From: Otis tarda
Lineage: Eukaryota; Chordata; Aves; Otidiformes; Otididae
DNA length: 64,000 nucleotides
NCBI GenBank assembly: GCA_026413225.1
Contig: CM048552.1
Location: 209,449,553 to 209,513,552, forward strand
Reading direction: 5' to 3'
Position numbers and translations under genes: made by a program. Below, in pieces: positions 47,901 to 60,581 of this stretch. A model generated the notes under the pieces. That model was not told the DNA's origin. It worked only from the letters and a program-made list of their open reading frames with translations, and ran no database searches. Position 1 is the first letter of the stretch, and every line of letters begins with the position of its first letter.

Positions 47901-50900
47901 AGAAATGCTTTAATGCTTGGCCATAAAATCAAAACAGCTCTCTCTCCGCTGCCACCCCTCAAAAAAAAAAAAAAAAAACAACAAAACCCCAGGCTTTATT
48001 AGATCTGATGCTGATAGAACAACCTATTTACTAAATAATTTGTTAATCATTTTGCAGGCAGTTTACACAGAGAAATTTCACCTTGCGGGTTGTTTACATA
48101 CTGTTCAATTTAACTGCTCGTTGGGCACTTGCTATTCACAGCATGCCGCTGCTCACACGAGGCACATGGTGTTCTTCCCATTGCCTCACAGGATTTCTGA
48201 AGCATTTCGGACAGATTTTATAGATTTTTTTTTTTTTCAGGCTAGAAGACCGGCTTTATTTAGCATGACCTTATGCATACCACAGGCCACAAATATTCCA
48301 TGGCTGACAGAAGGCCTTGTCCACATGCAAATATGGGCATTCATATGAATCCCAAAACACAGTGTGAACAACTCCCTTAATCTTGCAATGAATAAGATTA
48401 CATCAGGAAGCTGCTCATAGTCTGAATGAACAGTGTTTGACGCATGCATTATTCAAGCCATTCTCTCTTAGATGGGATAGTTCAATTTTTTCAATGCTCT
48501 ATTCCCAGATACTAAATTCGTCAGGCTATGGGGTAACCAGTTGTAAAGCAAACTGGACCCTCCAACAACAACCCCAACAATCCACTTCTTCCATGTCAGT
48601 CTGCTTGCAAATGATGGACCTCAGCACATTGAGATGCATGGGTGCCTTAGAAGACATTTAAACATACGTCTGCATCTTCCTACATGGCAGAAAAATATTT
48701 CAAAAGAATCAGAGAATCATCACATGGGCTGGATTTGGCTGCCAGGGGAATATCTGTCATTTTGGGTAACTCACCACTAAAATAATAGTTGAGGATTAAC
48801 AACTGCAAAATTATTGTTCCAGCACAACATTAGGAACAAGGTAGAAGTGCTTTACCATAGCAGACTTGAAAATTTAAATACCCTAGACATCTTTTAACAC
48901 GAAACCCAGGAAGCAAAGTCTCCTTGAAATTCATGCTTCTCCATGCTTATAGCTAGCGACTCAGAAAATTCTACTGATAGATTAGATAATGGGGAGAGGA
49001 GGAGACATTCACAAATGTTAAGTTGAGCCCAGGGACACAAGTTGTTGCAGGGCTGACTACAGAAACATGCTTTTTCCTGCTGATGATACAGAGAGCCTGA
49101 GGAGATTAGATTTAACAGATACCTAACCTCCACAGTCCCATTCAAGATATTGGCCCAAGTTCCCTCTTACCATTCAGATGTCATTTTATAATTAAGCAAT
49201 AATAACCAAAAAGGGTCTGTGATGTTCCTTTGCAATGGCAAAATGAAACAGATGCACATCCTCTGCCAGGTGCTTGTTGGACCCTGTTGGAAGGGGTCCA
49301 AATAATTAGCTACTCACCAGATGGGTAGCAAAGCACAAACAACAGTGTAATGTGTCTTCAGGGTACAGACAACTCTGACTTTCAGTGATGTAATAACATT
49401 AACATGTGACAGCATTTAAGTTGTCAGCGTTTTGAGAACTTAATTTGGTAATCTGCAACCTGCAATGGTTTGATTCTCATAAACCAAGCACCTACAGAAA
49501 GGAGACCGGGAATACAGATGGCAGAGGGAAAATCTCGGCTTCCCAGTGGGACGTACAGACTTTGCTTCGTTACCAACGAAGGATCTGAGATACCAAAAAA
49601 CAAAACAGAAAACATCCCCAGCAGGTATGAAAGTTATTTTAAGCATTTTTAGTAATTTGTAAGATTTTCAATATCCTTGACTAATTAAACAAAAAAAAAG
49701 TAATCTGAGGAAAATATACGTGAAATATGCAGCACATCAGACAGGGTGATTGGTTTATCGTGTTTGCAAGCAATCATTAGAATAACCTTCACAACTCACC
49801 TCTGAGCTTCATTGGCACACAAAGCATGACCTGACAGAGACAAGTGAAGCTTTCTAGAGAAGAACATTACTTCTGGGAGTTTATTTTTCAGCCTTAGGCC
49901 TCTCAGGTTTGCAAGGATGAGGAATTGTGAAGGTTTTTGGTCCAGTGTAAAGATATATTTGAGGTGAACAAGAGCAGGCTCCTTACCTGCTTTTTCTTAA
50001 ATAAATGATCTGAAGATTTCTACCAGCTCTCTGTACATCCACGTAGAAGTGGCACATATTCTACTTACAGCAAAAGTTGTTGAGTGTCAAGGTTTATGAT
50101 TCATCTGAGCAAAGTGGCCAAGTCTGGCAATTTCCTCACGGTATTAGGCATTTTTCTTAGAGCCCCAGACCTTTGAGTCATGGATTATACGAGAATTTCA
50201 ACTTCGCTCTTAATGAACAAATAAAAGCAATTTTCCAGCTCTCCTGGTTATATAGAAATATTTAGAAAACATGAACATGGCAGCCCAAAAGGCTTCAAAA
50301 CCAGAAGACAAACACAAGGGATGTATCATCTCATAAAAGGCATAATGATTATTAAGTCATTGCATGATTCTTGAGACCTAATGCTTAGTTTCTGAGGACG
50401 TGATGCTAGCAAAACTGCCTGTGCAAAACCAAAATCCCAAACAGATTAACTCTGCTCCTTGCCCTTCTCAATCCTCTCTGCAGTTTTGGGTCTCAGGAGT
50501 TTGCTGGCCCAACTGAATTTTCCATTTGTAACTATACGGTTTATTATCATGGAATTAGATGCCATTCCACAAAACGTTCTGATTGTAGATGAAAACTCAG
50601 CAAAGATCTTTAATAATTTTATTTCACTAACTTTTCCTTTGTGATAAACCAGTAAAACATTTACACAGGCAAGATCAGTACTAAGCAGAACCAGATTGGT
50701 TCATTATTTTCTAAGCTCTGCTCCAAGCCCATCAAATTCAGGGAAGAGGTGGAGGGTTGATCTCCTTCCATGAGTTTTGAATCAGACCCTTTAAAGAATC
50801 ACATTTATAAACATCTGTCTATTAAAACAGAAAATCTGGAATATTTACCAGATTTTTCTAATTAATTCTTATTTTTGGCCAATAAACCCATAACATTTGA

Positions 50901-53396
50901 ATCTCTCCAAAGAGATACAAAGACATAGTTCCATTCTTTTGAAAGAAAAACAAAATTAAACAAACAAACAAAAAGAACAAGCAGTAATAAATTTGTTAGA
51001 CCTAAAATGTCTGTCAATAAAGCAATTAAATCAGTAAAAAAACAACATGTGAATCACCATATTGGGATAAATAATTTTGTGTAGCAGTTTTTTGAGATTT
51101 TTTTTTCTTAGAAGATAAATTCCTTTAAGACTAGGTATTGGTCTCTATTCATCCAAGAATTTCATTTTAGTATCACCCATGAAAAAGAATGGCAAGGGTT
51201 TGGAGATCACTTATAACAAATTTCCCCTGAAGCTATAAATGTGCCATACTGGATATTTTCTAACTACTTCTTTCCAGATCTTGGCTTAAACTCTAATTTC
51301 ATTCCTGTTTATCACATGATTATCGTTTAATATTAAACAGACATATCTGTGTATGTGCTTTGCAGACACTGGGTATAAATATTAAGATGTAATTGTGTGT
51401 ATGTATGTATAAAATATACATATATTCAAATCATAGGAGTTTTCATTTTGAATTGCAGAAGAAACAGAAACTTACGTAATTAAAGAATCTACTGAAATGA
51501 ATTTTAAATGATGGAGAAATAATTCTGAAGAACATCTGCTGGAACATAAGGCACAACAGGATGTGCAGTATTATGCCACAATAATACACCTTGGGTGCAG
51601 CACGAGGCATGAAGCCAATAGGCATATTTAGAGGCAAAAAAAAATCTGGACCAAAACAAATTAAACAGAATTTTATTTAATACATATAATAATAGTTTCC
51701 TGTTTAATTCATCCTCTACATAAAATTAAAGAGCCTCACTGACAACTGCAGTACCCAGATTTATCTATTCAATTCCATCAAGTATTTCAAGAAACCCAGT
51801 GTCTTGCAGAGAGGTTGCTTTCTTAATGAAACTACTTCCATATATATATTTTTAACAGTGCCTATGCAACCAAGGAGCCTAACATCCATTGTCTTTAAAT
51901 CACCTAGAAATCAAAGCAAATGTTTACCTATGGCTCAAATTTAAGCAGAGATGTCACAGGAAGACATGAATCATGGAGAGATCAATAGTAAAGTGGAAGG
52001 GCATCTCTCCACCTTGACTTTGTAGCGTCGGGATGCTGTGGAAGGACTGTGTGTATAAAAGAGGGTAGCAGACTGCACATCAGATGTCTCACTTAGCAAG
52101 ATAAGACATTTCCCAGGGAGTGAGAACAATACAATTAAGCTTCTAGTCAAAAAAAAAGGAGAAAATATTTTGTCATCATTCTAGCAGACTTGTACCTTTC
52201 CTACTTTTTTACATAAGGGTATTTTCACCTCCGAATTCTGTAACCTATAACAAAATAGTCATTTAAAGCAGGGATTCAAGAGTATTATCTTCTGAGAAGT
52301 CTCAGCAATCACAGTTGTCTTTTCTTCCCTGTCCCTCAGAGAGAGGGAAGATAATTGGCACCATTGTTCCAAAATCTGTGACTCCTTGAATGTTTTGTAA
52401 AATTCCAAACTTGCGTGGTTATGTGAGGGGCTGCAGAAAGCTTCTGAACAATGGAAAAAAAACATTTTGACAAATAACTAATTACTCAGTTTAAAATTAT
52501 ATTTTTAATATCAACTTCCAGACTGGCTCGCTACGTTTAATTTGCAGCTCTTCCCCCACCTACTTACTAATTGACTGTTCTCTGACACATGGTCAGCAGG
52601 CTGGTAATTCCGTTCACGTAACTGGGGATCAAAAGTAGTGACAGAGCAGTCGTCACCAGCTCCTGTATCTAATGTTAGAATGTCAGCGGCTGCCAGAGGG
52701 AAGAAGGGAATAATAAATTGCTATCTGTGTTGACTGAATATAAGACACACATAGGGGTAACAAGGCAGCAAGGGAGATTTGAGATTAACTTTAGCTAATT
52801 ATTACGATAAGGACACAGAGTCTTGAGGTCTCAATCTTATTATGTCAAGAAGCTTACTAACAATGTCTGTTTAAAAGAAGAAATACTATTTAATTGGACC
52901 TGATTTTCTGCAGTGGGAAGGTCTGAATGTGAGCAAGAGAGTCTGATTCTGAGTGTATGCTTTAGAAAGTAATTTTGTTTTAGCAATACATTGCGTGCAT
53001 TTGAGAGTGTGTGTGCAGGTGTCTGTGTGTGTAACATGAAGAGGTGCAAACTTGATGAGAAAGTGGGTGAACTGATGAAGAAAGGCCTAATAATAAAATA
53101 CATACGGAGAGTGTGAAAAGTTTACTAAAATAAACAAATGCAAGGTAAAATATCTGGAATCTGTTTTCACATTCAGATTAGCTGAGGATGAGGACTGCCC
53201 TCCATGTGTGAATTGCTATGAATAGCTTCCTGAGGACAGTTTGAAGCCAAGAAATCATCAGAGGCACTCAGAGCACAAACACACTGAATAACTCAGCAAG
53301 CATCCCGAGTACTTTGAAGAAAAGCTATTTAAAATAAAAGGCTAAGTAAAATTACTGAAAAGGCAAATGACTGATCCAACAAAATGTTTTCACGAT

Positions 53397-53420
53397 TCAT
53401 TTCATTTCATTTCATTTCAC
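53397..53420. repeat. (TTTCA)n microsatellite
   Basis: About four to five tandem TTTCA units, starting within 'attcatttcatttcatttca' and ending before 'cctttcatcg'. Confidence 0.9.
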
Positions 53421-56400
53421 CTTTCATCGCCAAAACCTAGAAACATATACCATTAGAAAGGTACTTGTTTCCAGCTGCAATAAAAGTGTTTTGGACTACG
53501 CACAGTAGAAGTGGCCAAGCTCTGAAAGTCCCACCTTAATCAGGCATCAGGGATTATTGGGTGGGGGAGAAAAACACATTAGGAGATATCCTTCCCTACC
53601 AGCATCCTGTAGCAGCCCTGCTCCTGGTTACATTCATATCTTCTTGTTCTCAGCAACATGCTGGATCCATTAATCCTGGCCATGAACGGGATGAATGCAA
53701 CAGTGCAACACAAAATACATGACACTAGAAGGCACTCAATCACTAAAGTAAAAAACAGATTATGGAATGTCAAGGCTAAACAACTGAAGTACTTTTGTTA
53801 ACGTTAATGAAAAATTTCTCTAAATAACTGAAACTTTTCTGCCCTGTCTTCCATCTTTATAGACAAAAACTGATTTCTAAGATAAAAAGAAACATTTCTG
53901 AAAAAAAAATGGATTGACACTGGTACCTATGAGAGCAAGAAGGCATGATTGATGATGGAACATGTTTCAAAACAAAAAAAAATGTCCTGCCCTTATGTTT
54001 TCCTTTCAGTGTAACTGGGTCAGATGGCCCTTCCCTTTACAGGAACATGTGTAAATATAGGTTCAAAAGTGGTCAGTACAAGGGATTTCGTCACAGTACA
54101 ATCATCAAACCAACTTGTTTGAGTTTTCTGAAAAAAAAAGGATGCCAGACAACCACAACTCTCTTTTGTTGACTTGATGTGAAAGTGTGCTCCCACATTT
54201 ACTTTTTTTTCCATTTGTCTTCCTTGCAATAATCAATAATCTAAGGAACTGTAAATGTGCATTGGCTGGGTATTTCTGTCAAACTTGACAGATGCTTTTG
54301 ATAAAGCACAGTATTTATCTTGCCCCCATTAAAATAAAATAAAGACATGCTGTAACTTCAAGATAAATCTGTGATTAGATACTATCATTGTGGGTGGCAG
54401 CACAAAGCTCCTAAGAAAGCAAGTGGTATAAATGTCTCAAACATCAGCAGATTCTCAGGGAAAAACAAGCTCAAATTTAAAGTTCTAAAACCACTGGTTT
54501 TGACTCATCTGACCAAAGTTTTCCAGATGCAAACTATTTAGGCTTTAAATGAGTTGTATGCATCTTCCATGCTCAACTGCAGACTAGCTCAATACATAGG
54601 TTCCTCCAAAGAAAGTTCAGCACAGTTCCACTCAGATTCTAACGTCAGCTGAAAACCTGGAAAAACTGAGAAACTTCAAACTGGCTACGGAAACTTTCAC
54701 CACAGGTTTACCTTGAGGTGGAGGTCTGCTGCAGTTTCAGGTCTTGCCCTCTGCTCTGGTTCTCTTTGTGACCAGCGAAAACTTAAAATAAGTCACGTTT
54801 TCTGACAGTGACAAGATGATGTGTCAAAGGTAAAATCAAGTGGATGACGTGAAAATCAGATTTGAATTGCAGAGAGTTGGGTCAAATATCAGATCACGTT
54901 ACTTGTCTTGAGAAGCGGGAAGGCACAAGCAAAGGCACATTTTTATCCTTCTATTTAAAGGTCTTGGCCTTCATTTTCAGATATGTAAAATGTAGATATC
55001 CTCCGATATGCCTCTGGGAGGCCTGGTTGGAGAGTCTACCCTGCTCAAGAGTTTGAAAGAGACTATGGAAAGTGATACGTTTTTGTTCTCCCAATGCAGT
55101 CAGTACCCAAAGCAAACTTAAAAACAAACACATGCACGTGCGCACACAGAGTCACCAAGAACTTGTTCCAGCCCAAGTTTAAAATGTTAAGCTAATCCCA
55201 AAGCAGCTCAGTTTAACCAAGCATATCAGCAAGTGCCAAATCACTGATCCAGAATGTCTCTCCCTTGGCAGGAGGAACAATCGAAATCCCCACTCTCTGT
55301 TTCCAGCTTGATCTACTTTATCCTGACTGACCAAGACTTGTGTGTCTGCACAGTTAGAGCTCAGCCAGTCCCTTTTCACTTTCTTGCAAGTCTTCAACAG
55401 CTGCAGATAAAGCATTGTATGACTTCTGGTATGCCTTTCCCAATCTCATTTGTTTCTCATGTGTCTGAAGTGTATAAATTCCATCATGGTTTTCCAAAGG
55501 GAATGGGGATGGCTGAATTACAGCGTACAAGAAGCTCCAATGCTTCTCACTGAAGGATCTGCAGAAGTATTAATTAAAAAGAAAAATTTCGTGACAATAC
55601 TTTTTTATTCAAGTCACTCAGTAAAAGTCAGTAGCTTTTTTTTATCTTAGAAAACAAGATACTTTAATTTCAAGCTCTAAGCTTATTTCATGTTAAGACT
55701 GTGATTATTTTCACATTGTGAAAGACTCAATTATTCCATGTCAGAAGCTCATATTTCCTTGCAGTTGTTTTCTTGTCGTTTTTTCTCAATGGCTTTTCAT
55801 CAGCTGTTTTTTTTTCTTCTTTTTGTATGTATTATATTCTAATCCACTGTTTACCTGAAGTATTGTAAAATAATTTTGCAATTCCCTTTGTTAAAAGGAA
55901 ACTAAGTGGAGTCCTGTGTACTATGCATCTATCAGATATAGGGACTCTGGAGAATTTTGTTGTAGTTGTGTTTTCTTCAGTTTATTCAGTAACAATAATC
56001 TGACAAAGCAAACTTGTGAGAGAAGACGACCACTGTGATAATCATTACAAAAGTTTATGAAAATTCAGACTACTCAGGATGACCACTTAGGGCTGTAGTG
56101 GAACTGCCAAGTGATGTCTTAGAATATGCAGTAAAGCAGGATTCACTCTTAAACTCATTGAGAAATTTTCAGCAATCAGAAACCATACTGGGAATCAGTA
56201 GGTGCTACACCAGAAGTGTGTATAGTATTTAAACAGAAGTGAATGTGAAATCCACCTGCAAAGAACCATGGCATAAATTTTACTAAATTCATACCAGACA
56301 CCTCAAACTGACTTGTAGCATGAGCATATTGTGCTCTAAGAAGTCCTGTGACAGAAAATATTCTTAATAAAAAGCCCATACATTACTAATTTACCCTGTA

Positions 56401-59400
56401 CTTCTAAGAGAAGATGTGTCCCGCTCCTTGAAGCTTCTCCTTTGGGCTTAACAGTGTTTGGCACAGGGGGTCTCTCCTCTTTCTGCTGCTGTTGACAGCA
56501 TTAGTTCTTGAATTGTGTTTCACAGGTCAGCAGGAGGCAGGTATCAGAAGCCCTGGTCTATCTTTCTGGGCTTATCATGTCACATGCAGTTCGTGGAGAT
56601 AATTAATTTCTCAGTCACTAGGTACAACATAATTATGAGCATTCTAAATTTAGAACCAATAATATGAGTTTTTGAGTTCAGGCACCCCAAGGTTTGGTAT
56701 GCAGTTTTCATTTATTTGAGTGTTGCCTTCAAGAAGACAGGGTGCCCTCTGCCTGCCAGATTTAATTCAGACTGCTTTAAACATTAGAGAAGCACAAAAT
56801 AAAGCAGTATTTATTTTATAAAACAAATAATTAACTTCCTACTGTAAACAAGGGCTGGATTTGTCGCACCTAAGTGCAAGAGCTGGTCACTGTTAGCTCC
56901 ATTCATGGTCAGTAAAAGAAACGAGCATTTATAGAACATATTTCATTTGATCTGTTCCAGAGGTCTGTCTAGGCACAAAAAGAGTCTGTATCCCTACATG
57001 GACTGTAAAGGATTCCTGATCACTAATTCAAAGACAAATGTCCACACTACTAAAAAAAAAAAAAGGCAAAACAAACTAGGAGACAATCCTGGAGCATGCT
57101 TAAACATGTGTGTTAAGCATAGATGTCTTAAACTTTTGCTCCTCCTCAGATGCTCTGCTGTCTGTTCAGCTTTACTCCCACCTCAGCTTGTCCTGGGGAT
57201 TTCTTCGTGCATACACTTCAGACCTTTGTAATCTTCCTCTGTCTTGATTTCTTTACCCCATATGACTTCAGGGTCAGGATTTAATCTAGGTATGCGCATG
57301 ACACCTTAGGGTCACCCCCTTCTTTGCTCCCTGTGACTGGGCTTTGAGATATGAAATGCAAGTAGCACATTGTTTGTACACTGTAGCTACAGACTTCTTT
57401 GCATTTACAATCCTGTTTCTAGCCTATAATTAACACATTCCTTCTGGTCTCAGTGGCTTCCTTAGAAGCTACAACTTTTTCATGACTGCTGCAACACTTG
57501 AAAACGACAGATCATTGAAGTATCAACCACACACCCCTCTTACTACATTTGTTAGTTCCAAGACACTCTCAACTTTCCATAAAGGCTACATATGACATAC
57601 TAATAGGATAAATTACAGATTTGGCCTTTAGCAAGCTTTTCCTGTATTACTCTGCTCAACTCCCACTTTTTATCAGTTTTGCCATCACAGCCTCCTTCCT
57701 CACAATGGTTTTACTAATCAAATATGAAAAATAAAACAAAAGCTAAGCCTAGTGTTCTCCCTATTTGATGACTGCTCACAGTTCACAACTGCTCTTCAAA
57801 AGCCTCTCCCACCTCCCTTATGTCTGAGTTTGGTACTAAGCCGCCTGCTAAAGCAGGCTGGGATGTTGCAAGCAAACACCACCAGCCTGTTACATACACA
57901 TGGCAGCCAGAGACAAATAAGCATCACTTGGCACCATTTTTTGGATTCATGGTAAGAAAGATGGAGGAGGAGGACATACGGCCAAACCTACCGCACCTCT
58001 GTTCAGTTGTTTCCAAGGTGATGGCCATTCTCACATGCCATGCTAGTGTGCATATCGTAGAACTTTTACAGTCCTCCTTTTTCCCCAGTCTTAACTCACA
58101 CTCACATCACACAACCACTAGGTATGATAATTTGCAGCACTCCCTACTTCAGACCACATAACTCTGGGCATCCACCTTCTCCCTACCTCATCTATTTCCT
58201 ACTGAATTCTTTCCTAACCCCCACCATTATCAATCAGTGTCTCATAGCCATCAAAATAACTAAAATTTATTTTCAAGGGTAATAAATGATGTTTATTTTA
58301 TTTTCGAAAGGGAGGGAACCTGAATCTAAAGACAGATTAAATCCAGACTTCAGAGCTCTTAAACTTTTCCATTCCTTTGCCATAGCTTGTAAGCTGGGAA
58401 TAGACGTAGGAGGTATATCAAAAGGACATTAAGTGAAAGTGTGTTACATATTCTCCTGCCTTCCTACATACACTTGAATCACAAAATGAAGATTCGACAG
58501 GACAGGCTACAGCCAAATCATTGATACTAGTGATTCTTTCCACTGACTTTAATGATAGTGATATGCCTTTAAACTGTGAATTTTCATTTTGTAGCTACAC
58601 ATGAAATCTAACAGATTTGCAAAGTGCTAATTAAGGGAAGTAAAGTATATTCATATAATCATACACATTAGATATCAATATGACAGGTTGTTTTCCTCAT
58701 CTCTAAACACTTCAGAATAAAACAAAACAGCAATTTGACAGAGAAATATATGCAGCAAGAGATTTACCACTGTCAATTAGCTTTTAAATCCAGTAGAAAA
58801 TAGACTACAACATTCGGATATATGTCATGGTAGTAGGAGGCTGCAGGACTGTAATATCATGTAACCCAGTAAAAAGGAACAAGATTCCTTTCCACTTTAA
58901 GTGCACTGGAGAAGCACAGCTAAGTTTATATTAGCATATCACAAATGTAAAACTGGGACATGGACTCAATGTGAAATTAGAACAGCAGCTGGTATCCTGT
59001 TAGCAAGGAAAGTGTATTTGCTTGGGGAAAAAAAAAAAAGACCAGTGCAAAATGAAGCCACGCAAATGAACAGAGAACAATCAGTCAGCAAAGGATCTGT
59101 GAGCTGCACTGTGTATCTCAGGTTGTCTGTGTACTGTGCTGTCAGTCATTTCACAAAAATATATATTTAGCGGGATCGAAACATGTGCCCTAATCTCAAT
59201 TACCAAGAATGTATTTTCATCTATAGAAAATCTGAAAATTATTGAAATTTAAACTCTGACAGGTTTGGCCATGTTTTTCATTCTATTTCCTTTCCTGCAT
59301 CATGCAGTGCAATGAAGTATGAAGCAAAATTTCATATCCTCCTATAGATCATGGAATAATGTATTAAAAAGGCAGAATGCATAAAATATTTTAAATTCTG

Positions 59401-60119
59401 TTTCACACAAAAATGTTCACTATTTATTTATTAAAAAAATAGTACCTCTTTTAACAGTCGACCAGAGAACACCAAAATTTTAAAGCCATGCTTTCCTCTC
59501 TGACTTCCTTTCACACCATCCAGTTTGTTCATCCTTTCTTCATCTCCTCTTTCTCCATCTCTTCCTCTCTCCCAGTGAGACAACAGCTACATCTTTCACT
59601 CCATTTCCTATCCAGCAAGATATCCAGTTTCATTACCAACCGTGTGCTGGGGCAGTCCTTGAGGACACACACAATGCTTTTGCTCTGACCCTGTGGGTTC
59701 TGCAGCTACAATGCACAGACTCTGCAGTGACTTCATTTAGTTCTGTGTTCCCTCCTTTAAGAACAACAGCAAGGCTAAGCCCGAGAATGATCTTTTACTT
59801 CATCAAAATACAGCGCCAGGTTATGTAGAGCTAAGCGTGGTCCTATACCCGGCCTCACAAAGCAGCACCTGAAATATTTCAACAGGTCTGTTATTTTCTC
59901 TGAATACCTCAGCAGAAGCCCGCATAGGGAGGCTGGCGTTCAAGACAGGAGGCAAGTGCACGTGCTCTTCCAGACCTGTTGGCTGAGACCACTGAGATAT
60001 TTATTTAACAATTCCGGTTTATGTCCTCTCTTTTCAGCTCTTTCCCCTTCTTGCCATGGGATTATCAATATTTAATGCTTTTGGGGGAAGGTCCAGTCCT
60101 GAGGAGCTGCAGACACACT

Positions 60120-60581
60120 GAAAGAGGGTCCAGAGGAGGCCACAAAGATGATCAGAGGGCTGGAGCATCCTCTGCTATGAGGACAGGCTGAGAGCTGGGG
60201 CTGTTCAGCCTGGAGAAGACAAGGCTCTGGGGAGACCTGATAGCAGCCTTCCAGTACCTAAAGGAGGCTTGTAAGAGAGACAGGGAGAAACTCTTCAGCA
60301 GGGCCTGCTGAAGTAGGACAAGGGGTAATGGTTTTAAAATAGAAGGAGGTAGATTTAGACTGGACATAAGGAAGACATTTTTTACAATGAGGGTTGTAGA
60401 ACACTGGAACAGGCTGCCCAGAGAGGTGGTGGATGCCCCATCCCTGGAAACATTTCAGGCCAGGTTGGACGGGGCTCTGAGCAACCTGATCTGGTTGGAG
60501 AGGTCCCTGCTCCTTGCAGGGGGGTTGGACTGGATGGGCTTTAAAGGTGCCTTCCAACCCAAACCATTCTGTGATTCTATA
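60120..60581 (+). mobile_element. CR1 LINE, 5'-truncated copy
   Basis: It starts abruptly at 'gaaagagggtccagaggagg' and runs through the ORF2 C-terminus, the 3' UTR ('gagaggtggtggatgcccca', 'ggggggttggactggatggg') and a short ATTCTGTG/ATTCTAT tail. A small deletion in 'ctgagagctggggctg' breaks the ORF2 frame relative to the copies at 461 and 36096. Confidence 0.95.

Larger units (their letters stand above)
47294..60119. other. Long mostly unique non-coding stretch
   Basis: About 12.8 kb containing the CpG-rich block above, an A-run at about 47959-47976, a TATAAAA sequence at 52054-52060 and a (TTTCA)n repeat at 53397-53420. The frames are under 145 codons and none resembles a known protein. 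No RNA gene is recognised. Confidence 0.5.
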
